Source of the DNA: Acanthosepion esculentum | Lineage: Eukaryota; Mollusca; Cephalopoda; Sepiida; Sepiidae | DNA: 64,000 nt | Assembly (NCBI GenBank): GCA_964036315.1 | Contig: OZ038480.1 | Location: 13,452,305-13,516,304, forward strand | Reading direction: 5' to 3' | Part shown: piece by piece, positions 46,385 to 56,544 of the stretch | Numbering within the stretch: the stretch's first letter is position 1 | Layout of the letters: every line of letters begins with the position of its first letter | Notes under the pieces: generated by a model | What the model was told of the DNA's origin: nothing | The model's database searches: none | Seen by the model: the letters and a program-made list of their open reading frames with translations, nothing else | Program-made: the position numbers and the translations under genes

Positions 46385-46745
46385 TGACCGCTCTGGCATC
46401 CCGTTCCCACCCCTTCACCTTTGAAACTGTTAGATGTAGACGTCTCTTCTACTCCAATAGCTTCATGTCACCGCACATCTCGCCTGTGGAACTCCCTTCC
46501 TTATTCCTGTTTCCCTGACAAATACAATCTCCAACTATTTAATTGTAACGTCAATCGACATCTCCAGTTGCCTTGATCTATCCACTTCCCTTCTCCACAT
46601 CCTTTCACCTTTCATTCCTATCTGCTCTCGCTCCAAATCTTCTGTAACCACCTTGCCTTGATCGCTCCACTATCTTTCTCCACATCCTCTCCTTTACCAC
46701 TCCTATCTGCTCTTCCTCCAAACCTTCTGTAACCCCTTGCGTGCT
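46385..46745 (+). pseudogene. LINE ORF2 C-terminus (family 2), fragment with repeated end
   Basis: LTALASRSHPFTFETVRCRR then LFYSNSF and a shifted continuation. Sequence from about 46560 (TTGATC...CTCCACATCCT) is repeated at about 46657, a local partial duplication. Confidence 0.6.
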
Positions 46746-46780
46746 AGTGGCTCCCAGCTTGCTTGGGATGATAAGCTTAA

Positions 46781-46784
<4 letters not shown>

Positions 46785-46817
<33 letters not shown>
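46785..46817. repeat. (TA)n microsatellite
   Basis: Short TA run directly before a palindromic element. Confidence 0.95.
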
Positions 46818-46818
<1 letters not shown>

Positions 46819-46820
46819 CA

Positions 46821-46949
46821 AACACTAATCTTTTCCGCTGTTGCGGTTTCTACCAGTTAAGGTTTTCTCAGACATTGAAGGTTTCTTTAGCGAATGAAAC
46901 TTTCCTCAGGAAGTGGTAGAAACCTCCGTGACGGAAAAGGTTAATGCTT
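46821..46949. repeat. Palindromic element
   Basis: Arms 46821-46855 and 46914-46949 (GGTTTCTACCA versus TGGTAGAAACC, and the outer CTTTTCCG/CGGAAAAG) pair with a few mismatches. On the minus strand the loop contains CTGAGGA and a GAAAC, similar to the PLE hairpin motif. Confidence 0.7.
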
Positions 46950-47040
46950 GTATTATTAACTAGCTATGCACTTTTTTCAAAAATATAACGAATTCTTGAA
47001 CAAGATCATACTTGTATGTAAAAACAGTTTTTTGTAATAT

Positions 47041-47143
<103 letters not shown>

Positions 47144-47267
47144 CAGACTCCCTCTTTTATACAAGTCTCTTTAATGACAACTGACAAATTTCTGCAATTA
47201 AGCGTTTTATTTAATTTTTCTGTGTTCATACCAGTGTTTTCTTTTCTGGACACAAAGCTATAAAATA

Positions 47268-47660
47268 TATTGGTCAGATACATGCCTATCCAGAAGTCTC
47301 GGGTTACACCTGCCCGACCATAGATCAATTAGAACTCATTTAAACACACACGGAAACTTCTCAAACTCCATCTGCAACATAATTGTACAAAATACAATTA
47401 TAACAGCCTCTTATCCACAGGTAAAAAATGAATAAAAAATAATGGAAGCACTAATTATAAGGAAAATGCCAAGCCTCAATAGCATTAACTATGAACATGG
47501 TCACAATTTCCTGACAGTGTTTAAAAAATAAAACATTCCTATAACTTCAGACACATATATACATTCAGTTAAATACAACAAATAAAAATCGTCTAAATGT
47601 CTAAAAGAATAGCCGCAAGCGCTTGGATATGTAGAACTTTAGACATTTTTTACATTTTGT
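47268..47660 (+). mobile_element. Penelope-like element GIY-YIG C-terminus and 3' end
   Basis: Frames give YIGQI-like AAATATATTGGTCAG, LHLPDHRSIRTHLNTHGNFS, KIMEALIIRKMP and NSINYEHGHNFLTVFKK, closely matching 29220-29470. A decayed 3' end (AATAGCCGCAAGCGCTTGG, about 47611) follows. It ends where the dispersed repeat of unknown type begins. Confidence 0.65.
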
Positions 47661-47670
47661 GAACAGAAAA

Positions 47671-47868
47671 GATTTTAGGTCTGCTTTTCCCGATGCAATG
47701 TATTGAGAAGAGTGGTCGGGTTGCTGCGCGTTAGGGCTTTGCTCCCACATGGTCCTTTTTAGAGGGTTAAGCACACTTCCTTTCTCAAATTGCACTCAGT
47801 AGACGGGGCGCCAGTACATTTTCATCTCACTCACACAGCTCAATCTTTATAACATCCTGTTTACCACC

Positions 47869-47873
<5 letters not shown>
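47671..47873 (-). mobile_element. Dispersed repeat of unknown type with an open frame (copy 2)
   Basis: Same repeat as 30737-30931. The frame reads MQFEKGSVLNPLKRTMWEQS and continues through SGKADLK. It abuts a TA run (47871-47919) at the same position as copy 1. Confidence 0.55.
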
Positions 47874-47919
<46 letters not shown>

Positions 47920-47922
<3 letters not shown>

Positions 47923-48385
47923 TAGTATAAATTCCAATACCCCGAAATGCCATACCTAACCCTAGAACACTAACCATGGATATATAGTAGCCAGCCCAAA
48001 TTTTCCTATTTTTAATTACTATTTTCAGTACCTGATTTTATTACCTAAATAATATGTTTTTCAGTTCCTATTAATGTTAACTCAAAGGGCAAAGTCTGAA
48101 GTGCCTGCATGTAAAATATTTCAAATAAAGATTTATATTTAATATTTTTTTGATATTTTCAAAATCGGGTATGATATACCCATGGTTAGTAGTGGTGTAA
48201 CTTTAATTAATGGTTAGTGTTCTACGGTTAAAAGGGTGCTCAATACAAAGTAGAGCAAATATAATTCAACACAACCACTACATTCTACATTCAACACCAT
48301 CACTTGATAAAATACCAGAAGTGTTGAAAAAAAAGGGCTATTTTTGTAGTGATTTTATAACATATTTATGTTATAATTTCGAATA
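47920..48385. other. Unassigned, with half a MITE at 48290-48365
   Basis: GGCTATTTTTGTAGTGATTT and TATAACAT match the right end of the 41.8-kb MITE. Nothing else recognised. Confidence 0.5.
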
Positions 48386-48386
48386 A

Positions 48387-48413
48387 ATTATATATATATA
48401 TATATATGCTTAA

Positions 48414-48489
<76 letters not shown>
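48387..48489. repeat. (TA)n microsatellite
   Basis: Two TA runs separated by TGCTTAAATTT. Confidence 0.97.
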
Positions 48490-48494
<5 letters not shown>

Positions 48495-48571
48495 TAATAA
48501 GAATTCTCGAATATTCAAGCCGGTAGACGAAAACAAAATGCTGTTTAAAAAATGAACGGAACGGGCATCGT

Positions 48572-48975
48572 GTCCGGACATTTAGGCAAGAGATATTTAG
48601 GCGAAAGGATATTTAGGCAAGAGATATTTAGTCGAAAGGACATTCATGCAAGAGATATTTAATCGAAAGGACATTTAGGCAAGAGATATTTAGTCGAAAG
48701 GACATTTAGGCAAGAGATATTTTGTCGAAAGGACATTTAGCCAAGAGATATTTAGTCGAAAGGACATTCATGCAAGAGATATTTAATCGAAAGGACATTT
48801 AGGCAAGAGATATTTAGGCGAAAGGATATTTAGCCAAGAGATATTTTGTCGAAAGAACATTTGGCTAAAAGACATTTGGCCGAGTGACATTTGGCTGAAC
48901 GGACATTTTGACGACGAACATTTTACCGATGGATATTTGCCCGACGGACGTTTGGACGAACGGATGTTTAGGTGA
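48572..48975. repeat. 31-bp minisatellite grading into 15-bp subrepeats
   Basis: Nine or so units of ACATTTAGGCAAGAGATATT plus TAGTCGAAAGG (48572-48855), then about eight 15-16-bp units of the type ACATTTGGCYGAANG (48855-48975). The 31-bp unit looks like a dimer of the 15-bp unit. Confidence 0.9.
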
Positions 48976-48994
48976 CAGAGAATGTTGCTAAAAA

Positions 48995-49045
48995 GATGTC
49001 GCCCTTCGTGGCCGAGTTGGTTAAAAGCATGCACGGTTTAATGAA
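48995..49045 (+). mobile_element. Truncated tRNA-like SINE head
   Basis: GTGGCCGAGTTGGTTAAAAG is an A-box-type tRNA 5' half. It is cut off before any B box by the minus-strand element D copy. Confidence 0.45.
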
Positions 49046-49099
49046 GTTTCTAATGCAAAATTGGTAATGTAGTTTCGAACTTTGTTGGGGGCTATTTTT

Positions 49100-49420
49100 T
49101 GTCTATATCTCTGAGATGATGTATTATGATTATTTACATTATTCGGACTGTAATCCTCATCGTCACTGCCATATTCACAACGTTTCGGCCGTTGTACCCT
49201 CCGGCGTTCTCCAGGTGATTGCAATCTCAATTCTAACCCTTTATTTTGTCAACCAGGGTAGATTGTTCCACGTGCCATGCCTCTTTCGGATGTCTCAGTT
49301 ATTTCCCATTGCACAGTGGATAAAGGTGTTGGATATGTCCAGTGACCCAAAGAGTTGTAAGTTCAATACTGAGCTACAGCAGTGGTGAACCCAAAAATTT
49401 TGTTTAAATAATTAAAGGGA
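49100..49420 (-). mobile_element. Dispersed element D, minus strand
   Basis: Minus strand has CCGGAGGGTACAACGGCCG, AAACGTTGTGAATATGGCAG and TGAGGATTACAGTCCGAATA, the 98-bp monomer as a single copy. On the plus strand 49311-49375 is the tRNA-like part (CAGTGGATAAAGG, TAAGTTCAATACTG). This is a single-copy form of the satellite monomer. Confidence 0.65.
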
Positions 49421-49540
49421 AATAACTGAGAGTTTGTCTGATGATCGCAGATAGCGTGAAACACAGGGTCACAAAGTCACATCACTTCAACTAAATATGT
49501 TAACTTTATCACTGATATCGTGCGCTTTGCAATAAGGACC

Positions 49541-49544
49541 GCGC

Positions 49545-49608
<64 letters not shown>

Positions 49609-49609
49609 T
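49541..49609. repeat. (TA)n microsatellite
   Basis: TA run ending where a B2 SINE begins, as at 26911. Confidence 0.97.
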
Positions 49610-49906
49610 TAGCTCTTGAAAATACATTTCAATTGAGCACTGTTGAGTGATAAGCTAATTCTATAAACAACAGCCACCTGCACTAATGCAAAGCTCTTCA
49701 GTAAAATGAATGGAGCACTTTGGCTGATGGGCATTTGTTTACATTTGTAAAAACAATACGCTAGATTTTGTTGTGTAACTCTACCGAGTGAAGATAGCTC
49801 TGGCTGACACCAAATTAGTTGTGTTTCAATCCTGGCTTGAGGCATTCGGAAGTCTAGTCGCACTGAAGAGCTGTGATACAACGAAACAGTACTGTCTGTG
49901 AATGAC

Positions 49907-49910
<4 letters not shown>
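49610..49910 (+). mobile_element. SINE with 3' hammerhead (family B2), copy 2
   Basis: Full-length match to 26912-27215, starting TAGCTCTTGAAAATAC and ending at the hammerhead, bracketed by TA runs on both sides. A B-box-like GTGTTTCAATCCTGG lies at about 49821. Confidence 0.72.
49858..49901 (+). ncRNA. Type I hammerhead ribozyme, intact core
   Basis: Stem I TCGCA (49858-49862) pairs with TGTGA (49897-49901) using one G-U pair. Core CTGAAGA, GAAA (49883-49886) and the TC (49895-49896) are all consensus. Stem II GCTG/CAAC has one C-A mismatch; stem III is CAGTACTG closed by A-U. Second-best candidate for activity in the B families. Confidence 0.78.
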
Positions 49911-49913
<3 letters not shown>

Positions 49914-49952
<39 letters not shown>

Positions 49953-49978
49953 CATGTGTGTGTGTGTTTGTGTGTGTG
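49914..49978. repeat. (TA)n(GT)n microsatellite
   Basis: TA run then GT run. Confidence 0.96.
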
Positions 49979-50298
49979 TGAATCACAATTAACGAGATCG
50001 AAACGAATTACCTCATACAAGTGATCATTTCGTCCATAGGAAAGTAGTTTTTCCCTGAACTTATCAATGCAAATACAATTTCCAGGAAAAACAACTTTCA
50101 CACTGATGAAATCGTCATCTGTATGATGTAATTCGTTTGGATTTCATTAATTGTAATTCACTTATATGCTCTATAATAAAAAGATATATTGAGCTCTCTT
50201 TTGTGGAACAGTCTTAATATTTTATATTAATAGGATCTACTTAGATAAATTACCTATGGTTTTTTACCCCTTTCTCTCTCTCTCTGACTACAAATACA

Positions 50299-50412
<114 letters not shown>

Positions 50413-50635
50413 TGACTATACTCGTGTCGAAAATCCTTCGAATTCTTTATTTAACAATAGCCAAATCAATCTCGAACGGAAAAAAAGGTTTTAAAAAAGA
50501 AAGAGCCAGGAACATGAAAGTCTGTCAAAGATAATCGCGCAGATACAGGTTCAAGTCCCAAAGAAAAAAAAACGATACGAGTAAACAACTAACTAAAGAG
50601 CTCGATACAAGCGTAGAGCAGACCTCATTAGGTTT

Positions 50636-50638
<3 letters not shown>

Positions 50639-50706
<68 letters not shown>
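50639..50706. repeat. (TA)n microsatellite
   Basis: Pure TA run. Confidence 0.98.
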
Positions 50707-50710
<4 letters not shown>

Positions 50711-50859
50711 TTTTTTAAATAATATGCTTCCTTCGCTACATAAGAGTTCTCATGTTTCAAAAATAAAAGCCATCAGCTCCGTTTCACCCACAGGAGAATT
50801 TTTTGGAATAGGTTAGTTAATAAACCAAAGACAAACGAAAGGGTACTAATATAATCAGT

Positions 50860-51180
50860 ACGATAATCATTTATTAAATATTAATTATTGACCATATTAC
50901 AGAAATGAGGCACGGAGGGAAAGGTTTTAAGTTCGGAATTTTCGGACACGCCTGTGTCCTTCATCAAGGAACAGAGGAATAAACAGAAATGGGAATTACT
51001 CACCGACAGATGTTTTTGCAGATGGGGTATGTTCTTGGGAACATCGTATTTTTAGCATATATCAGATCTCTGTCTGATGTCTCGATGTGCAAAACTTTTT
51101 ATGATACTTAAATTTTGATCGGGGTAAAAGCGATAGACAGGTCTATTATTACTAGTGTGTGTCGTGGGTGAGTGAGATTG
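50860..51180 (-). mobile_element. Retroelement 3' end with PLE-type hairpin, minus strand
   Basis: Minus strand: TTGATGA (50967 to 50961), one A, GGACAC, loop AGGC, GTGTCC, GAAA. The stem is a perfect 6 bp. No coding part recognised beside it. Confidence 0.45.
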
Positions 51181-51199
51181 TAATATATATATATATATA

Positions 51200-51616
51200 T
51201 TAAGGCATAAAAAAACAATTTTTTATTATAGGCCATGATAGATTTAAAATAAAACGCCAGTCGACAGGTTTCGTCCCCTCATCAGAACTGTTAACGGGGA
51301 ATAGAAATTATGAGGGATAAGAAATTCTGTAATGGATGACATAAATAAATGGGCAGGGAAGAGAAAAAATATATTTATATATAATAAAGGTAACACCAAC
51401 AAAGATGCTAGAGACACAGCACAGCAAACCCAAGCAAACAGTCTCTTTGTTTACAAAGAGCCGGTCACGTCATCCATTACAGACTTTCTTGTTCTTCATA
51501 ATTTCTATTCCCCGTTAACAGTTCTGATGAGAGGGGACGAAACCGGTCGACTGGTGTTTTTATTTTAAATCTATCATGGCCTATAATAAAAAATATGTTT
51601 GTTTTTTTGCCTTAAT
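51200..51616. mobile_element. Inverted-repeat element, each arm with a hammerhead-like core
   Basis: Arms 51200-51340 and 51469-51616 are inverted copies over about 140 bp. The right arm (+) has CTGATGA (51524-51530), GAGGGGAC and GAAA (51539-51542); the left arm carries the same on the minus strand (51285-51268) with a shorter GGGGAC. G10.1-C11.1 fits a canonical hammerhead, but stem II is only about 1 bp. The core between the arms is 128 bp and non-coding. The element abuts a TA run at 51183-51200. Confidence 0.7.
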
Positions 51617-51639
51617 ACGCTTGCAAACCCGATTCTAAT

Positions 51640-52535
51640 TTCCCTCTTTCTTATTTTCCCCCTTCATATTTCCCCCCTTCATATACCCCCTTCTTATTAC
51701 TCCCTTCTTATTCACTCTTCTTATTCCCACCTTCTTATCCCCCCTTCTTATTTTCCACCTTCCTATTCACCTTTCTTATTTCCACCTTCTTATTTCCCCC
51801 TTCTTATTTCCCACCCTCTTATTCCCCCTTTTTATTCCCCCTTATTATTTCCCACCTTCTTATTTCCCCCTTCTTATCCCCCTTCTTATTCCCCCTTCTT
51901 ATTTCCCTCTTCTTATTCCCCCCTTCTTATTCCCCCTTCTTATTTCCCTCTTCTTATTCCCCCCTTCTTATTCCCCCTTCTTATTCCCCCTTCTTGTCCC
52001 CCTTCTTATTTCTCCCTTCTTATTCCCCCTTCTTATTCCCCCTTCTTATTTTCCACTTTCTTATTTCCCACCTCCTTATTTCCCCCTTCTTATTCCCAAC
52101 TTCTTATCCCCCTTCTTATTCCCCCTTCTTATTCCCCCTTCTTATTTCCCCCTTCTTATTCCTCCCTTCTTATTCCCCCCTTCTTATTCCCCCTTCTTGT
52201 CCCCCTTCTTATTCCTCCCTTCTTATTCCCCCTTCTTATTTCCCCCTTCTTATTCCTCCCTTCTTATTCCCCCCTTCTTATTCCCCATTCTTATTTCTCC
52301 CTTCTTATTCCCCCTTCTTATTTCCCCCTTCTTATTCCTCCCTTCTTATTCCCCCCTTCTTATTCCCCATTCTTATTTCTCCCTTCTTATTCCCCCTTCT
52401 TATTTCCCTCTTCTTATTTCCCCCTTCTTATTCCTCCCTTCTTATTCACCCCTTCTTATTCCCCCTTCTTATTCCACCCTTCTTATGTCTCACACCCTTA
52501 TTCCCCCCCCCCACTTCTTATTTTCTCCTCTTTAC
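51640..52535. repeat. (CCCCCTTCTTATT)n pyrimidine-rich minisatellite
   Basis: About 70 units of 12-14 bp. The plus strand is almost free of G. The long Pro/Ser/Leu/Phe-rich open frames, up to 386 codons, are repeat translations. Confidence 0.97.
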
Positions 52536-52945
52536 TTTTCCTCCACAGTTATCTATATATTTCCATTCTTTTAAAACTCTGTTTCTGTCTCGAAATCTTT
52601 TTCTTGCTTATCCGTATTCTTTATTTTCCCGCCTTCTTTCTCACCAATCGATCTGAAACCTTCTCTCTCTCGCACTCTCTCGCACTCTCTCGCTTCTCAG
52701 ATAAACACTTACTGTTTGTTTTTTTGTTTGTTTTTTTAATGTTTTTTATCTCTTCCTAACATCCTGATGACAATGAAACGTTTCATTTATTTGACGTTCA
52801 ATTAATCCACGTCTTTTCTTTCACCCTCACCGTCGAAGAATCGCATTTTTTCCTTAACCCTCACTCTCTGTTTGCTCTAGGTTCCATTATTTTCTCTCAA
52901 CCAACCCAACTCCCAAAAGCACTCTCCTTCGATTCTTCTTTTCAG

Positions 52946-53036
52946 TTTGACTTCTTTATGAGGAGAATAAATTATCGCTTGACGCATGCGCAAATTCTGA
53001 CAATCTCGTTGCTGCTGCTGTTGCTGGTGGCCAACG
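52946..53036 (+). CDS. Candidate exon encoding a signal peptide (start ATG 52958)
   Basis: A polypyrimidine tract ending TTCTTCTTTTCAG (52933-52945) forms a good 3' splice site. ATG at 52958 opens a frame reading MRRINYRLTHAQILTIS then six Leu, V, ANG. It has a basic n-region, a hydrophobic h-region and a small-residue cleavage site after residue 27, typical of a secretory signal peptide. AACG|GTAAAG at 53036/53037 is a plausible 5' splice site, so the coding part would be 79 bp and the next intron phase 1, directly after the signal, a common layout in secreted and receptor genes. Read through the donor, the frame stops at 53113 after 51 codons. No second exon was found, so it may be chance. 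Confidence 0.35.
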
Positions 53037-53293
53037 GTAAAGAACTTATCAGGCAGCAGCAGGTCAACAGCCGTCTCAGAAAAGGAATGGCGGTGACAGT
53101 AGCCGATCTGTAATGGGCTGTGAGAAGGGAAGGCAGTCATCACTCAAACTAGCAAAGAAAAGCTGTGAAAAAAGATTTTCTTTTTAGTATTTAATGTATA
53201 TGAACAATAGAAAAGGCAGATAATGCTACACAGTCCGACACTTTATAGATAACGTACAGTACATCCAATACATTCCTCCTTTGCCTCTCTCTC

Positions 53294-53298
<5 letters not shown>

Positions 53299-53338
<40 letters not shown>
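53299..53338. repeat. (TA)n microsatellite
   Basis: Pure TA run. Confidence 0.97.
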
Positions 53339-53340
<2 letters not shown>

Positions 53341-53544
53341 TGGGGAGATAGATATGTGTGTCTTTGTGTATGTTGTTTTTGTTGTTTAGGTTTTGCTTTT
53401 TATAGGGGAAGATCGTTCATTATAGTTTATATGTAGAGTCAGGGGGGATAGTAACAGTCAGTTTCACGTCTCACACCAACCTACAGAGATTGTCTAAGGG
53501 TTTTATTGACGTGAGAAACTGACTATCACCATGCAGTGTTGGTT

Positions 53545-53548
<4 letters not shown>

Positions 53549-53589
<41 letters not shown>

Positions 53590-53706
53590 GCGTGTCCTGC
53601 ATCCGTCTTATATATTTGCATATTTCCTCCATACCTTAATGTGTGCATGTTTTCTTTAATTTTTATATACATGCCTTCAACATCTTTGCATGTCTTATGT
53701 ATCCCT

Positions 53707-53746
<40 letters not shown>

Positions 53747-53816
53747 TGTGTGTGTGTGTGTGTGTGTAGTGTGCGCGGTCTGTGTGCGTGCGTGCGTGCG
53801 TGCGTGTGTATGTGTG
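53549..53816. repeat. (TA)n, (TA)n(GT)n(GTGC)n microsatellites
   Basis: TA run 53549-53588, TA then GT/GC-rich run 53710-53816, which leads straight into a SINE. Confidence 0.94.
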
Positions 53817-54225
53817 TGGCCGAGTGGTTAGAACGTTCGCTTTCTAAACATCAGACCCGTGTTCGAATCTCACCGCGGTTGAATTCTCACATAAGAGAGT
53901 TCCTAATGGAGGGTGGGGGGTTCCCAGCGTGGGGCACCTATGGAAATTGCTTGAAATCCATAACATGGGTTGACCCAAGCCGTATGAATGAAATTGGATA
54001 GACGGAACTCTTAGCGGACCTTCGAGAGCTCTGATAGCACGAAGTCACCAGTCATCGTGACCGAGGGTTGGCTTTGTTCAAATTGTTGATCACGCTAGAT
54101 AACACGCTCTCTCCAAGCTCTGCTCATCATAGTTGCAGTATAAACCGCGGGTTGGTTCTGTGGGTGTTGAACAAATATAAATGTGCCTGAATGAGTGTCT
54201 GCAATAGGGATGGGCTAGCTTCGTT
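53815..54225 (+). mobile_element. tRNA-derived SINE (family E)
   Basis: tRNA-like head: A box TGGCCGAGTGGTTAGAACG (from 53817) and B box GTGTTCGAATCTC (53859-53871), with intermediate spacing as in Ser/Leu-type tRNAs. A body of about 340 bp follows. No poly-A; a TA run begins at 54278. No matching cloverleaf acceptor stem, so not a tRNA gene. Confidence 0.65.
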
Positions 54226-54274
54226 TCAGTGCATTTCAATTGCACTTCGACGGGTGAGAATCGAAAATGAGATG

Positions 54275-54277
<3 letters not shown>

Positions 54278-54338
<61 letters not shown>
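54278..54338. repeat. (TA)n microsatellite
   Basis: Pure TA run. Confidence 0.98.
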
Positions 54339-54340
<2 letters not shown>

Positions 54341-54479
54341 CCTTTTCCCCATATGAAGTAATTTTGGAAGTTGTGTACTAATTATTTGCTCTGTAATAAT
54401 AAATGCATTGGGTTCTTTTTTCTCTTTTGTCAGTTTTAATATTTTATTTGCAACTAGAATTCACTTGGATTATATAACA

Positions 54480-55375
54480 ACGGCTTTATTACCTAATTGT
54501 AGTGATATCATGTATCTTCTTAGAAATTTTCGAATCCAGTTCTTTCCAAAATATATTACCTAAACAATCAACATACTTCCAATATATCGATGATACTCTA
54601 TTAATATAGACCCGTGTTACTGATTTACATGATCTTGTAGATAAATTAAACACAGTCGAAAATACAATACAAATTACATAAGAAATGGAAGAAAACGATA
54701 CATTACCTTCCTAGTTATTATGCTACACCGCGTTGAGACCAGCTTAATATTTAATGACCACCGAAAATCAGATAATAAAAATGATCTCATAAATTTCTAT
54801 TCTCATCATAACAACAAAATCAAATCCGGAATAATCATAAAATTCTACTTAAGAGCATTGAGAATTTGCAGCCCTCAATATTTACACGAAGAGGGGAAAT
54901 ATATTGAAAAGATTTTTAAGCTCCTCCAGTACACTGACTTTTTCTTATTCATTGTGCAACAAAAGCTCATAAAATATTTCAAAATAAAAAAAACAGCCCC
55001 TCTTGACAAACCCGAGGAATATATTGTTCTACCAATGAAAACTACAATCGTAAAATTATTTTATCTAAACATAAAATTTGTCACAACTACATCTATGACA
55101 ATACAAGTCTTAATCAATACAAAAAACTACGAGTCAAAACTTGAAAGAGGAATTTAATCTAACACATGCAATCGTTTCCAGAAAGAATATATTGAAGAAA
55201 CAACACGGATTTTTAATAAAATATTATATGAACACAAAAGCGGCATTTTAAAAAAGAACACATTAAACGGATTAGTTGCTTGTCATAATAAGGGTGACCA
55301 CGATGTTGAAATAAAAAAAAATGCTCCTATAATTAACAGAAAAAAAAATCAATAAAACAAAAAATGTTTAGAAAG
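54480..55375 (+). mobile_element. Penelope-like element: RT palm to GIY-YIG, split by a mariner
   Basis: In order on the plus strand: YFQYIDDTLLI (about 54569-54600, the reverse-transcriptase catalytic YIDD motif), LVDKLNTVENTIQ, a shift, FYLRALRICSPQYLHEEGKY and IEKIFKLLQYTDFF (the region after the palm), then YIEETTRIFNKILYEHKSGI and NTLNGLVACHNKGDHDVE, which match the GIY-YIG part (QYIGETxR...EHxxDI). Several stops and shifts. Similarity ends at 55375, where a mariner is inserted; the 3' part appears to resume at 55900. Confidence 0.7.
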
Positions 55376-55899
55376 TACAGGGTGACCCCAAAAAACGGGA
55401 ATTTTTGAAGTGTGTATTGTCAGACATGAGCAAGTGGCAACACTGCAAAACTTGAGAAAGTAAACATTTCGCCATTTTAGTAACGATAATTGTTCGGTAA
55501 ACGTATGATCTCAAGATTCGGTAACATTGCCTGGCCCCCTAGATCGCCAGATTTATCCGTTTGTGATTTGTTCTTGTGGGGCTATCTCAAGAGTAAAGTT
55601 TACACAACTCGACCAAGAACTCTGGATGAGTTAAAACAGAGAATTAAAGAAGAAATTCACAGTATCCCAGCTGAGATGTTGCAGCAGTCAATGAGGAATC
55701 TCAACAGCAGATTTCAAGAATGAATTCGTACAGGAGGACGCCATCTACAGGACGTAACTTTAAAAAAATGAAAATTCCATCATTGTTTCTTAAATGGCAT
55801 GTTTTAAGTTTTCAATTACTATGAATTAAATATTTTTCTTCCATCACTCTTGGTTTTATTGGATTGTTAAAGTTCCCGTTTTTTGGGGGTCACCCTGTA
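55376..55899 (+). mobile_element. mariner-like transposon, internally deleted, with intact termini
   Basis: Termini 55376-55402 and 55873-55899 are near-perfect inverted repeats (CAGGGTGACCCCAAAAAACG and complement), flanked by TA. The frame 55490-55723 reads MFGKRMISRFGNIAWPPRSP, DLSVCDLFLWGYLKSKVY, TTRPRTLDELKQRIKEEIHS and IPAEMLQQSMRNLNSRFQE, the C-terminal part of a transposase with the PPRSPDLSVCDLFLWG catalytic block. The N-terminal two thirds are missing, so it cannot move by itself. Confidence 0.85.
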
Positions 55900-56165
55900 C
55901 TTTAATCAATGGTTCATCCACAGTAAATTTATGTCTAGATCCTTAAAACATTTCATGATTTTTGGCAGTCTCTTATCACAATGTGGAATATTCTATAACA
56001 AAGATGATGGAAAAGAAAGAAAAAGAATCTGAATGAAATCAGCTAGACTATATAGCCCAAAAACATATTAAAAAAAATTCTAAATTTAAAATTCCCAGCG
56101 TCTCTCTTTTGTGCGCATGCGTCCTCGCATCAACGTAAACATAAACTTAACCTGATGAAGTCCTA
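55900..56165 (+). mobile_element. PLE 3' end after the mariner
   Basis: Ends with AATTTAAAATTCCCAGCG (shared with the 44.8-kb palindrome) and then CTGATGAAGTCC (about 56152-56163), CGCGTAACACGAAAACC, resembling the PLE 3' hairpin. Confidence 0.45.
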
Positions 56166-56219
56166 ACTGGCGGTACGCGTAACACGAAAACCTTTTTCCA
56201 CTTTGTCATACTTCTTTCC

Positions 56220-56222
<3 letters not shown>

Positions 56223-56289
<67 letters not shown>
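56223..56289. repeat. (TA)n microsatellite
   Basis: Pure TA run. Confidence 0.98.
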
Positions 56290-56291
<2 letters not shown>

Positions 56292-56440
56292 AAAGTTTTG
56301 CCATATCCTCTGGTTTTGAAAGATAGAGTGTATGTAAATATAAAATTGGACAGTGAATCAAAACCAAGCGAGGACAGTCTTTTTAATCCTTCAACGCAAG
56401 TATCCACTTTTATATTTATACACTCTATGACTGATATTGA

Positions 56441-56441
<1 letters not shown>

Positions 56442-56523
<82 letters not shown>
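56442..56523. repeat. (TA)n microsatellite
   Basis: Pure TA run of about 40 units. Confidence 0.98.
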
Positions 56524-56525
<2 letters not shown>

Positions 56526-56544
56526 CACTTGCACGAAATAAACT

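Noticed and set aside
51599..52759. 386-codon Pro/Ser/Leu-rich frame
   Set aside because: Translation of the (CCCCCTTCTTATT)n minisatellite; open in more than one frame.
52877..53143. 88-codon minus-strand frame
   Set aside because: Antisense shadow of the CTG-rich signal-peptide stretch; the plus strand has splice sites and a sensible hydrophobic core, the minus strand only a Gln run.
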